This document shows positions 24,399 to 32,622 of a stretch of 36,459 nt of DNA, one piece after another. Origin of the DNA: Alphaproteobacteria bacterium. GTDB lineage: Bacteria > Pseudomonadota > Alphaproteobacteria > Sphingomonadales > Emcibacteraceae. Location: assembly GCA_013152755.1 (NCBI GenBank), contig JAADFR010000010.1, positions 1 through 36,459 of the forward strand. The letters run 5' to 3'. The stretch's first letter is position 1. Every line of letters starts with the position of its first letter. Below the pieces are notes generated by a model that was not told the DNA's origin, ran no database searches, and was given only the letters and a program-made list of their open reading frames with translations. The position numbers were made by a program, and so were the translations under genes.

Positions 24399-27300
24399 AA
24401 GGCCTGATTAACTGGTTTGCCAATAACCCTGTCGCCGCCAATCTGATGATGATTGCCATTATTTTTGGTGGCTTGATGAGTATGACGACCCTCAACCGGG
24501 AAATCATGCCGTCCATGCCGTCAAAATTTATCGAGGTTTCGGTGGTCTATCTGGGCGCTGACCCGATAGAGGTGGAAGACCGTATAGCCATTCGGGTTGA
24601 GGAAGCCATTCGTGAGATTGAGGGCATTATTAACATCAATTCTGTCTCCATGCAGGGGCGCGGCATCATTACCGCAGAAGTATCCGCAGGCTATGATCTG
24701 CAAAAGGTCCTGAATGAGATTAAGGTTCAGGTGGATGCCATTAATACCTTTCCCAAAGAGGGAGAGCGACCAAAAATCCGGCTGATAAAATTCCGTGAGC
24801 GGGTCATTCAGGTGGCTGTCATGGCCGATACGGATGAGAAATCCCTGAAAATCATTGCCCAGAAAGTCCGGGATGACATTGCAGCCCTGCCCGGTGTGGA
24901 CTTTGCCGAAATGAAGGGTGATCGCCGTTATGAGGTTGGTATAGAGGTTTCGGAAGTGGCGCTGAGGCGTTATGGCCTGACCTTTGATGCGGTGGTTGAA
25001 GCGGTTCGGCAATCTTCCATTAATATGCCCGCCGGGACTATCAAGGCCATTGCGGGGGATATGATCCTGCGGACCAAATCACAGGCCTATAATACCAGCG
25101 ATTTTAAGAATATCACCTTGCTGAAAAAACGGGACGGAACCCGGGTTCTTCTGGGGGATGTGGCAGAGGTGGTTGATGGCTTTGAAGAAGATCAGGTACT
25201 GGCGCGGTTTAACAACAAGCCCGCCATCTTCATTAACGTCCTGTTGACAACGGCCCCTGATGTGGTGGCCGTGACCAAGAGGGTCCGGGATTATATTGCT
25301 AAGAGTGGTTCTTTCCTGCCCGATGGGGTGACGCTTGTCTCCTGGCTGGATTTATCAAATACTTTCAAGGGGCGGGTGAATATTCTGTTGTCCAGCGGGG
25401 TAAACGGGCTTATTCTGGTCTTTTCCCTGTTGATGCTTTTCCTGCGCCCGGCCATTGCCTTTTGGGTATGCGGGGGGATTATTACGTCTTTTATGGGGGC
25501 CTTGTGGATATTGCCCATGCTGGATGTTTCCCTGAATATGCTGACGCTGTTTGCTTTTATTCTGGTGCTGGGGATTGTTGTTGATGATGCGATTATCATC
25601 GGTGAAAGTGTTCATTCCGGTCAGGAGCGGGGCTTGCGCGGGCTTGAGGCCGCCACATCCGGGGCCAATAATGTATCAAAGCCGGTCATGTTCGCCGCCC
25701 TGACCACCATGGTTGCTTTCTCGCCGATATTGTTTTTGGACGGGGTGGCTGCCGCCGTGATGAAACCCTTGCCGATTGTGGTTATTCTGGCGTTGACTTT
25801 TTCTTTGATTGAAGCATTTTTTATTTTACCCTCCCATTTGGCGCATATGAAGCCACCGGGGGAGGCCAAAGGTTTTATCACCCGTTTTCTAAGAAAAATC
25901 CGTCAGACCGTATCGGGGCAGTTAAGTAAATTTGTCCAAAAATACTATGTACCGTTTCTGGCAAAAACCCTGAAGAAAAAATATTTGACCCTGTCGGCCT
26001 TTGTCGCCATCTGGCTGGTTTTATTTTCATTCGTGCAGGGCGGCTGGATGCGGCAGGATTTCTTTCCAACTATCCCCAGCGATTATATTATAGCCGATGT
26101 GGTTCTGACCGATGGGATCGCCTTTGGCCGGGCGGAAAGCGTTATGCGACAGGTGGAAAAGGGGGCTCAGACCTTGTCCCACGCGGAATTTAAAAATGAG
26201 GATGGGGAGCCAGAGGCCAATCCGATAAAGAATATTCAGACCTTCGTCAAAGGAAACAAGGTGCAGGTTTTCGTTGACCTGCTTCCTGCCGAGGAACGGT
26301 CAGTTGATATTGTCGAGATTTCCCGCCGCTGGCGTCATCTTATCGGGGATATGGCCGATGTGAAGCAGTTTGACATGCGTTTTCAGTTGCGGTCGCGAAA
26401 TAAACCGCTTAGTTTTGTCTTGGCCAGCAACAATCGGCGGACGCTGGAACAGGCCACTGTTGACCTGACGACCGCACTGAGTAAATTTTCTGGGGTACTG
26501 GATATTGGTGATACTCTGCGGTCTGCCCGTCAGGAAATGGTGCTCGACCTGAAAAAAGAGGCTGAGAGCCTCGGGGTTTCAACTCGTGATCTCGCCCGGC
26601 AGGTGCGTCAGGGCTTTTTCGGTGAGGAAGCCCAGCGCATTCCCCGGGGCAAGGATGATGTGAAAGTCATGATCCGTTATCCCCTTGAATCCCGAAAAAC
26701 GGTGGAAACCTTAAAGACCATGCGCATCCGGACCACCAACGGTACAGAGGTGCCTTTTGAGGTCGTCGCGGATATTCATTTTGAGCAGGGGTCCACGGAA
26801 ATCCGGCGTCTTAACCGGCGGCGGGTTGTGGAAATTACCGGTGATGTGGATACGGAAATCACCAATGCTCAGGAAGTGATCCGCAAGGTAGAGCGCGAGG
26901 TCATTCCGGCTTTACAGGAAAAATACCCTGATCTGGAATATCTTCTGGAAGGGGACCAGAAAGAGATTAAATCGTTTCAGGCTGGATTGTTGCGCAATAC
27001 GGCTATGGCGCTTCTGGCCATCTATGCCCTGATCGCCGTTGCCTTCCGGTCCTATTCACAGCCGATCCTCGTTATGCTGGCCATTCCGTTTGGTTATTTG
27101 GGGTCGGTGCTGGGGCATATGTTCCTTGACCTACCCTTTTCCATGTTCTCCTTTTTAGGGGTTGTGGCCACGGCGGGGGTGGTGGTCAATGATAATCTTG
27201 TCCTGATTGATTATATCAACAAGCTGAGGGCCAGCGGTGAAAGTGCAATTGATGCGGTAAGGAAAGCGGCAGAAAGTCGCTTCCGGCCCATATTCCTGAC

Positions 27301-27526
27301 CACATTGACCACATTTATCGGTTTGATGCCAATCATCTCAGAACAAAGCAAACAGGCGCAATTCCTGATTCCCATGGCCATATCGCTGGCCTTCGGGGTT
27401 GTCTTGTCTTCTTTTGTGACGTTGATTTTGGTGCCGAACCTCTTTGTCGTACTGGATTCTTTCAAGACATGGGTTAAAGCTAAAATTTTCCGGATACGGC
27501 AACATCGCCGGGGCCAGAATTTATAG
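24395..27526 (+). CDS. RND efflux transporter, inner-membrane pump
   Basis: The 1043 residues match a full-length AcrB/MexF-type or HAE-family pump with 12 helices and two large periplasmic loops. The proton-relay aspartates appear in TM4 (LGIVVDDAIIIGE). The second half has the matching VVVNDNLVLIDYIN in TM10, and SRFRPIFLTTLTTFIGLMPII follows, a family signature. The start is GTG overlapping the adaptor stop, so the two are translationally coupled. Its 3' end overlaps the IclR gene stop by 6 nt in convergent orientation. Sequence type (HAE2/3-like, with short periplasmic domains such as GDMILRTKSQAYNTSDFKNI) does not identify the exported compound. The operator at 23011 suggests substrate-induced efflux. 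Confidence 0.95.
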   Translation: MKGLINWFANNPVAANLMMIAIIFGGLMSMTTLNREIMPSMPSKFIEVSVVYLGADPIEVEDRIAIRVEEAIREIEGIININSVSMQGRGIITAEVSAGYDLQKVLNEIKVQVDAINTFPKEGERPKIRLIKFRERVIQVAVMADTDEKSLKIIAQKVRDDIAALPGVDFAEMKGDRRYEVGIEVSEVALRRYGLTFDAVVEAVRQSSINMPAGTIKAIAGDMILRTKSQAYNTSDFKNITLLKKRDGTRVLLGDVAEVVDGFEEDQVLARFNNKPAIFINVLLTTAPDVVAVTKRVRDYIAKSGSFLPDGVTLVSWLDLSNTFKGRVNILLSSGVNGLILVFSLLMLFLRPAIAFWVCGGIITSFMGALWILPMLDVSLNMLTLFAFILVLGIVVDDAIIIGESVHSGQERGLRGLEAATSGANNVSKPVMFAALTTMVAFSPILFLDGVAAAVMKPLPIVVILALTFSLIEAFFILPSHLAHMKPPGEAKGFITRFLRKIRQTVSGQLSKFVQKYYVPFLAKTLKKKYLTLSAFVAIWLVLFSFVQGGWMRQDFFPTIPSDYIIADVVLTDGIAFGRAESVMRQVEKGAQTLSHAEFKNEDGEPEANPIKNIQTFVKGNKVQVFVDLLPAEERSVDIVEISRRWRHLIGDMADVKQFDMRFQLRSRNKPLSFVLASNNRRTLEQATVDLTTALSKFSGVLDIGDTLRSARQEMVLDLKKEAESLGVSTRDLARQVRQGFFGEEAQRIPRGKDDVKVMIRYPLESRKTVETLKTMRIRTTNGTEVPFEVVADIHFEQGSTEIRRLNRRRVVEITGDVDTEITNAQEVIRKVEREVIPALQEKYPDLEYLLEGDQKEIKSFQAGLLRNTAMALLAIYALIAVAFRSYSQPILVMLAIPFGYLGSVLGHMFLDLPFSMFSFLGVVATAGVVVNDNLVLIDYINKLRASGESAIDAVRKAAESRFRPIFLTTLTTFIGLMPIISEQSKQAQFLIPMAISLAFGVVLSSFVTLILVPNLFVVLDSFKTWVKAKIFRIRQHRRGQNL

Positions 27527-28306
27527 GCTGTGACCGGCGGTGGCCAGTTCTTCTTCCATCTGATCCCGGATTTCGATCAAGGTGGGCAGGTATCTTTCTT
27601 TAAGCTCCGTGGTGCTCATGGCCACGGAAATATAGCGCATGGCCAGCGCGGCCAGAAACTGGCCGTTGCGCATGATGGGCAGGGCAATGGTGTTGGTCTT
27701 GCCCGGTTCCATGGCTCTGGGGGAGCGGATATTTATCGCATAACCATTCTGGCGGATTGTCTCAATCAGTTTGGCAACCGTTTCGGGGCTGTTGGCCAGC
27801 ATATTGGTCTCATCGGGTTTTTCATGGCGCAGGGCAGATAGAACAATTTCACGTTCCGTATCGCTACAATAGGCCAGATAGACATTGCCTGTTGCCGTGG
27901 ACAGGATGGGCAGGCGCAAACCTTCATTATAATAATCAAGGGACAGGGGGCTGTCCGTGTCGGTGGTAAAACGCAGTGACATCCGCACATTGCGCGGCGA
28001 CATGATGGACACCGGCCAGATGACAATCTTGGATAGCTCAATGACCAGCGGCTTGACTATCTCACTGAGCCACGCGTCTTCATTAAAGCCGGAGGCCAGA
28101 TTGCGCACGCGAATAGTCAGGCTGTAACGGCCTTTTTTATCGTTGCGCTTTAAATAGCCGAAAGTGACCAGATTCTCCAGAATACGGAAGGTTGTGGTAC
28201 GCGGCAGGTTTATTTCACGCGCCATCTCGGCAACAGTCATCCTTTTGCGACTGTTGAGAATCTCCAATGCCATTAATCCCCGGCGTAATGACCGAATAGT
28301 ATGCAT
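27521..28306 (-). CDS. IclR-family transcriptional regulator, likely controller of the island
   Basis: The 261 residues comprise an N-terminal winged helix (about 5-70: RSLRRGLMALEILNSRKRMTVAEMAREINLPRTTTFRILENL) and the C-terminal IclR effector-binding domain (about 80-255, with LPILSTATGNVYLAYCS and ALPIMRNGQFLAALAMRY). IclR proteins bind aromatic acids, glyoxylate or similar metabolites and act as activators or repressors of catabolic operons. The divergent gap to the gene at 28476 holds a perfect palindrome (28371-28389), and near-copies occur before four other units, so this is the most likely regulator for all of them. No other regulator gene lies in the right half of the window. Confidence 0.93.
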   Translation of the reverse strand: MHTIRSLRRGLMALEILNSRKRMTVAEMAREINLPRTTTFRILENLVTFGYLKRNDKKGRYSLTIRVRNLASGFNEDAWLSEIVKPLVIELSKIVIWPVSIMSPRNVRMSLRFTTDTDSPLSLDYYNEGLRLPILSTATGNVYLAYCSDTEREIVLSALRHEKPDETNMLANSPETVAKLIETIRQNGYAINIRSPRAMEPGKTNTIALPIMRNGQFLAALAMRYISVAMSTTELKERYLPTLIEIRDQMEEELATAGHSL

Positions 28307-28370
28307 ATTCTTCTCCCTAAGGGCCTTATTTATTATTATATTAGATTATTGTGTAAAATTAAACATATTA

Positions 28371-28389
28371 ATGACCATTAAGTGGTCAT
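28371..28389. promoter_or_regulatory. IclR-regulon operator 4, perfect palindrome between iclR-type gene and propeller gene
   Basis: ATGACCA-TTAAG-TGGTCAT, perfect 7-bp arms around an AT-rich centre. It lies 65 nt before the regulator start codon and 87 nt before the start at 28476, so it could control both directions. A -10-like TATCAT (28429-28434) is 49 bp from its centre on the plus strand. Confidence 0.75.
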
Positions 28390-28475
28390 CATAACCCTTT
28401 TGGCTCTGATGCGCTTGCCTGCCGTGACTATCATGGGCACAATCAGGGATCAAAAGCATAAACGGGAGCTTTCAA

Positions 28476-29393
28476 ATGTCAGAACAGGACGCCACATATT
28501 TTACGCCGGATAACAAGATGCCGGTTTCACTGGAGCCGGGGGATGTGTGCATCGCGGCCAGCTATTCAGAGGGCGAGGTCGATATACGCCGCAATTCCGG
28601 TGCGGGCCGGGTGCTGGTCTATGACAAGGATTTAACCCTTAAGGGCGCGTTATGGACTGGTGAGGAAGGGCTGATTGTCGGGCTGGAATATTGCCCCTTG
28701 GCACGGGCCTTGTATGTAAGCGATGTCTCCAGCCAGACAGTGAAACGCTTTTCCCTTGCCGGCGATATGCTGGATTCTTTTCCGGCGATGCAGGGCAAAC
28801 CCTTTGGCGTCATGGCGGCAGCGGCGGACGGCTCTATTGTCATCGGCGAACATATCAAAGGCGAAAAATTCCCCTTCATTGGCGGCGGCGAGATTTATCA
28901 CTTTGCGGCGGACGGTGCGTTGCTGGGGCATTACGGGGCAGAGCATGACCCCGGAAAATTTGGTTTTCACGGCGTGACAAATATGTTTCTGGCTGATGGC
29001 GACAAGACAGCCATCTATATTTCAGAGACCGGAAAACGGGTGATGCAGTACGATCTTGCGGCTGGCCAGCAGGGCGCAGATTTATTTGTACTGGATGATG
29101 AAGGTGAGAAATCAACGGCAGGCATAGCCAAGGCGCCGGGGGGTAATATTCTCATGGCCACAGTATATGGTGTCTGCCTCTATTCACGGGCGGGGGAAAT
29201 GCTGAAAGAATATGATATTCCAAAAGAACGCGGCTGGTCTGCTGTACGTCTGTCCGCAGATGGAACAGCTTTTTTTGCGGCGAATTTCTTCACCGGACGG
29301 CTGGAAAAAAGAGCCTTGGACAGCGGCAAAATTATCGCAGCCAAGGATACGGGGTTGGTCTACCGGCTGGCGTCTATTGCGGAAATTTTCTGA
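28476..29393 (+). CDS. Beta-propeller protein, SMP-30/NHL-like, cytoplasmic
   Basis: The 305 residues lack a signal peptide and show repeated strand patterns of a six-bladed propeller, such as GRVLVYDKDLTLKGALWTG, ARALYVSDVSSQTVKRFSLAGDML, TAIYISETGKRVMQYDLAAGQ and GNILMATVYGVCLYSRAGEMLKEYD. It resembles SMP-30/gluconolactonase-type proteins, which often hydrolyse lactones in aromatic or sugar catabolism, but clear calcium and catalytic residues could not be assigned, so the function is open. GGGAG lies about 9 nt before the ATG. It is the first gene after operator 4, and its stop overlaps the start of the VOC gene by 1 nt, implying coupled translation. Confidence 0.75.
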   Translation: MSEQDATYFTPDNKMPVSLEPGDVCIAASYSEGEVDIRRNSGAGRVLVYDKDLTLKGALWTGEEGLIVGLEYCPLARALYVSDVSSQTVKRFSLAGDMLDSFPAMQGKPFGVMAAAADGSIVIGEHIKGEKFPFIGGGEIYHFAADGALLGHYGAEHDPGKFGFHGVTNMFLADGDKTAIYISETGKRVMQYDLAAGQQGADLFVLDDEGEKSTAGIAKAPGGNILMATVYGVCLYSRAGEMLKEYDIPKERGWSAVRLSADGTAFFAANFFTGRLEKRALDSGKIIAAKDTGLVYRLASIAEIF

Positions 29394-29881
29394 TGACGGA
29401 CGGCAAGGTCAATAACCTGCTGCGGCGCACCAGCTTTATCGTGGAAGATGTTGAGAAAACGGCTGTTTTCTATCAGGATATATTTGGCTGGACGCGTTTT
29501 TATGACACCGAAACACCGGTTGATATGCGCTTTCCGCCCTGCGCACCAGATCAGACAACGGGTAAGATTATCATCCTGAAAGTGGATGATCCCTTCATCG
29601 GCATGATCGGTTTTATGGAATATGATGGCTTTATGCCCGAAAGCCGGGTGGACTCGAGTCGCAAGACTTTGGGCATTGGGGACGCCATTTTGATTATAGA
29701 AAGCAAAAATATTCAGGAAACTTATCAGAAGGCACAGGATAGCGAGGCTAATCTGGTGACATCTCCTGTGGAATGGTCGGTGAAAGGTCAACCGGGTCAG
29801 GATGTTATCAGGCTTTCTACTTTCTCATTTTTTGACCTGAACGGCATCTATGTGGAAGTGAATAGGCGGCTTTCCGATTGA
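29393..29881 (+). CDS. VOC-superfamily (glyoxalase/dioxygenase fold) protein
   Basis: The 162 residues show a paired beta-alpha-beta-beta-beta unit: LRRTSFIVEDVEKTAVFYQDIFGWTRFYD in the first half and a second half ending SFFDLNGIYVEVNRRLSD, which carries the usual terminal Glu ligand. The first-strand position that normally holds a metal His appears to be Arg or Thr, so metal binding at that site is doubtful. VOC proteins in catabolic operons act as extradiol dioxygenases, isomerases or lyases, or bind small compounds. The class cannot be decided here. It overlaps the propeller gene by 1 nt (TGATG), and the next unit starts after operator 5. Confidence 0.85.
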   Translation: MTDGKVNNLLRRTSFIVEDVEKTAVFYQDIFGWTRFYDTETPVDMRFPPCAPDQTTGKIIILKVDDPFIGMIGFMEYDGFMPESRVDSSRKTLGIGDAILIIESKNIQETYQKAQDSEANLVTSPVEWSVKGQPGQDVIRLSTFSFFDLNGIYVEVNRRLSD

Positions 29882-29916
29882 TTTTACCAATCGTATTTCA
29901 GGCGAAATTCCAATTT

Positions 29917-29933
29917 TGACCAGTATGTGGTCG
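29917..29933. promoter_or_regulatory. IclR-regulon operator 5, upstream of the nitrilase-like operon
   Basis: TGACCA-GTATG-TGGTCG, one mismatch at the outer right base. A -10-like TATCAT (29978-29983) lies 53 bp from its centre, the same hexamer and similar spacing as downstream of operator 4. The start codon at 30042 is 108 nt downstream. Confidence 0.68.
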
Positions 29934-30041
29934 GTCAAACAGGATGGTCTGTTAATATGTGAAATATTATATTACTATATCATTAGGGCTTTAATATTTA
30001 ATTAAGCATGTAAACAATAAAAAAATAAAGGGTTGGAAATA

Positions 30042-31073
30042 ATGTCAGAGTATCTGGTTGCGCAGGACGGGAGTTATGAAACAGTACCGTTGAAGAAAGA
30101 TGACATCGTGGTCATGGCGGTTCAGTCCCGGGTTGTTCCGGTCAAGGTTGAAAATGCCGTTCAGATGAAACGGGATAATCTTAACCATATGCTGGACCTT
30201 ATCGATGCGGCGGCCACATGGATGGGGCCAAAAGACCTTATTCAGTTTCATGAATTTCCGATTACCGGCTTTTCCTTTATGTGGACAAGGGCAGACCTTC
30301 AGAAAGTTGCCATTGAAATTCCGGGCGTTGAGACCGAGGCCGTGGCGGCCCGGGCCAAACGGTATGGCTGCTATATTGTATTTGGCTCTTACGCTATTGA
30401 CCCGGACTGGCCGGAGCATATCCTGTCCATCACCACCATCATCGGCCCCGATGGCTCAATCGTAGATAAGCATTGGAAGCTCCGCAATATCAAGGGCGTC
30501 TTTGCCGGGTTTGAGGTAATTACCACCACTATTTTTGATGTGCTGGATCAATATACGGAAATGTATGGCCGGGATGCGGTCATTCCGGTAACCCGTACCG
30601 ATATTGGCAATCTGGCCACTACCGCAACGCAGTATGAACCGGAGCTTATCCGGGCCTATGCACTGAAAGGTGCGGAGATCATGTTACGGTCAGCCACCAG
30701 TGGTGCGGACCCCATTGATGTGCGCGCTGGCGCCATGCATAACAATATGTACACAACGCTGGTCAATAATTCCATCAGCCATAATCCGGGGCCTTTCTTT
30801 GAAGATGTACGCTCTGGCGGCACAGCGATTTACGGGCCAAAGGGTGAGGAGCTGGATATTGCCAATTCGGTCAATGAAACCGGGGTCATGGCGTCTATTC
30901 CCATAGCATCCTTTCGAAAAACCCGGCGGTTACCGCGTATTCACCCCAGCCTTTACGGTGATCTTTATGACCAATATCAGGAGGCTTATCCGCCCAACCT
31001 GATGTCTACGGATTTACCCAATGACGGCTTTTCTGCCGCCAAATTTCTAAAAGACAAAAGCCGTTGGGGTTGA
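30042..31073 (+). CDS. Nitrilase-superfamily protein lacking the catalytic cysteine
   Basis: Active carbon-nitrogen hydrolases use a Glu-Lys-Cys triad to cleave nitriles or amides. This 343-residue protein keeps the fold (FHEFPITGF with Glu E71, VDKHWKLRNIKG with Lys K146, and PELIRAYALKGAEIMLRSATSG, like aliphatic amidases), but at the nucleophile elbow it reads IGNLATTATQYEPE, with Thr193 where Cys is expected. The only nearby cysteine, in YGCYIVFG, is elsewhere. It may be a pseudoenzyme, a binding or regulatory subunit, or use different chemistry. The ATG at 30042 is preferred to the TTG at 30033; AAGGG lies upstream. It heads an operon with aldehyde dehydrogenase (4-nt gap) and MFS transporter genes. 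Confidence 0.85.
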   Translation: MSEYLVAQDGSYETVPLKKDDIVVMAVQSRVVPVKVENAVQMKRDNLNHMLDLIDAAATWMGPKDLIQFHEFPITGFSFMWTRADLQKVAIEIPGVETEAVAARAKRYGCYIVFGSYAIDPDWPEHILSITTIIGPDGSIVDKHWKLRNIKGVFAGFEVITTTIFDVLDQYTEMYGRDAVIPVTRTDIGNLATTATQYEPELIRAYALKGAEIMLRSATSGADPIDVRAGAMHNNMYTTLVNNSISHNPGPFFEDVRSGGTAIYGPKGEELDIANSVNETGVMASIPIASFRKTRRLPRIHPSLYGDLYDQYQEAYPPNLMSTDLPNDGFSAAKFLKDKSRWG

Positions 31074-31077
31074 ATTT

Positions 31078-32607
31078 GTGAATGAAATAATAGACCACGA
31101 CAAAATTACGTCGCAAATTCAGGCTTTTCTGGACAAGCCCCATGGCCATTTCATTGATGGTCAGTGGATTAATGCCCACTGTATTGATGGTAACTCCGGA
31201 AAGACCATTGATGTAATCAGTCCGGCAACGGGTAATATTGTCTCATCCATACAAAGCGGGGACGGGGCTGATGTGGACAGAGCGGTTGCGGCCGCCCGCC
31301 GGGCCTTTGATTCTGGCGTATGGTCAAAGGCTCTTCCCGTGGAACGGGCGCGTATTATGTTCAAGCTCGCCGATCTGATAGAGCTTCATGCCAGCCAGAT
31401 CAGCCAGCTGGAGGCCCTTGATATTGGCGTTTCCCGTCATATGATGGAAACCATCGGGGTTAAATTATCCGCCAATCAGCTCAGATATTATGCCGGATGG
31501 GCGACCAAAATAAACGGTGAAACCATTACCAACAGTCGTCCGAGACCAGAGGGCCGGGAGTTCCTGACCTATACGGAAAAGGAACCTGTGGGGGTTGTGG
31601 GCCAGATTATTCCATGGAACTTCCCCTTTGCCATGGCAGTGCAGAAAATTGCTCCGGCTTTGGCCGCAGGATGCACTATTGTCATGAAACCGGCAGAAGA
31701 TGCGCCGCTGTCAACGCTTTATCTGGCGGATTTGATTGCCCAGACGGGATTACCGTCGGGGGTATTTAACCTTGTGAATGGGTATGGCCGTAAGGCGGGG
31801 GCCGCCATTGCCGCCCATGAGGGTGTTGATAAAGTATCCTTCACCGGCTCCACAGATGTGGGCAAGGAAATTATCCGCTCGGCCACTGGCAACCTGAAAC
31901 GCACCACGTTGGAGCTTGGCGGGAAATCGCCGGTGATCCTGTTGAAAGATGCCGATCTGGATGAGGCCATTCCGGCAGTAGCCAGAGCCATATTCTTTCT
32001 GTCCGGACAGAATTGCATGGCTGGGTCGCGCCTTCTGGTTCACGGTGATATTTATGACCGGGTTCTTGAAGGACTTGTCACGCTGGCCAAATCAATGACC
32101 ATTGGCGCGGATATGACCGGGACATATGACATTGGTCCTCTGATTTCAGAAAAACAGCTCACCCGTGTTCTGGCCTATATTGATATTGGTATCAGTGAGG
32201 GCGCGCGCCTGATTGCGGGCGGGAAACGGGTGGAAAAACTGCCCGGTTTCTTTGTGGAGCCGACAATATTTGCCGATTGTGATCCAGGCATGAGGATTGT
32301 TAAAGAGGAAATTTTTGGCCCTGTTCTGACAGTTCAGAAATTCAACGGTGATGATCTTGATGATATTGCGGCGCTGGCCAATGACAATATTTTTGGGCTT
32401 TCCGCTAGTGTCTGGACAGCTGATTTGGCGCAGGGGCACAAGCTGGCCCGTAAGATAAAATCTGGTCAGGTGGGCATAAATGTTCATGCCGCCATTGATC
32501 CGGCAACCCCGTTTGGCGGCTATAAACAGTCGGGCTGGGGCCGTGAGTTTGGCCGCGAGGGTCTTGAGCCATACCTGGAAACCAAGGCAATTACAGCGTA
32601 TTTGTAG
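31078..32607 (+). CDS. Aldehyde dehydrogenase (NAD(P)-dependent), second copy
   Basis: The 509 residues carry the catalytic set IIPWNFPFA (N181), IVMKPAE (K204), TLELGGKSPVILL (general base E279) and SGQNCMAGSRLLV (nucleophile C313), and the closing GGYKQSGWGREFGREGLEPYLETKAI. It resembles the betaine/phenylacetaldehyde-type branch more than the aldehyde dehydrogenase at 18035, so the two probably act on different aldehydes. The start is a GTG 4 nt after the nitrilase-like stop. It lies before an MFS transporter gene (15-nt gap). Regulation through operator 5 is inferred. Confidence 0.94.
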   Translation: MNEIIDHDKITSQIQAFLDKPHGHFIDGQWINAHCIDGNSGKTIDVISPATGNIVSSIQSGDGADVDRAVAAARRAFDSGVWSKALPVERARIMFKLADLIELHASQISQLEALDIGVSRHMMETIGVKLSANQLRYYAGWATKINGETITNSRPRPEGREFLTYTEKEPVGVVGQIIPWNFPFAMAVQKIAPALAAGCTIVMKPAEDAPLSTLYLADLIAQTGLPSGVFNLVNGYGRKAGAAIAAHEGVDKVSFTGSTDVGKEIIRSATGNLKRTTLELGGKSPVILLKDADLDEAIPAVARAIFFLSGQNCMAGSRLLVHGDIYDRVLEGLVTLAKSMTIGADMTGTYDIGPLISEKQLTRVLAYIDIGISEGARLIAGGKRVEKLPGFFVEPTIFADCDPGMRIVKEEIFGPVLTVQKFNGDDLDDIAALANDNIFGLSASVWTADLAQGHKLARKIKSGQVGINVHAAIDPATPFGGYKQSGWGREFGREGLEPYLETKAITAYL

Positions 32608-32622
32608 AAAGTGCAGACGTAA

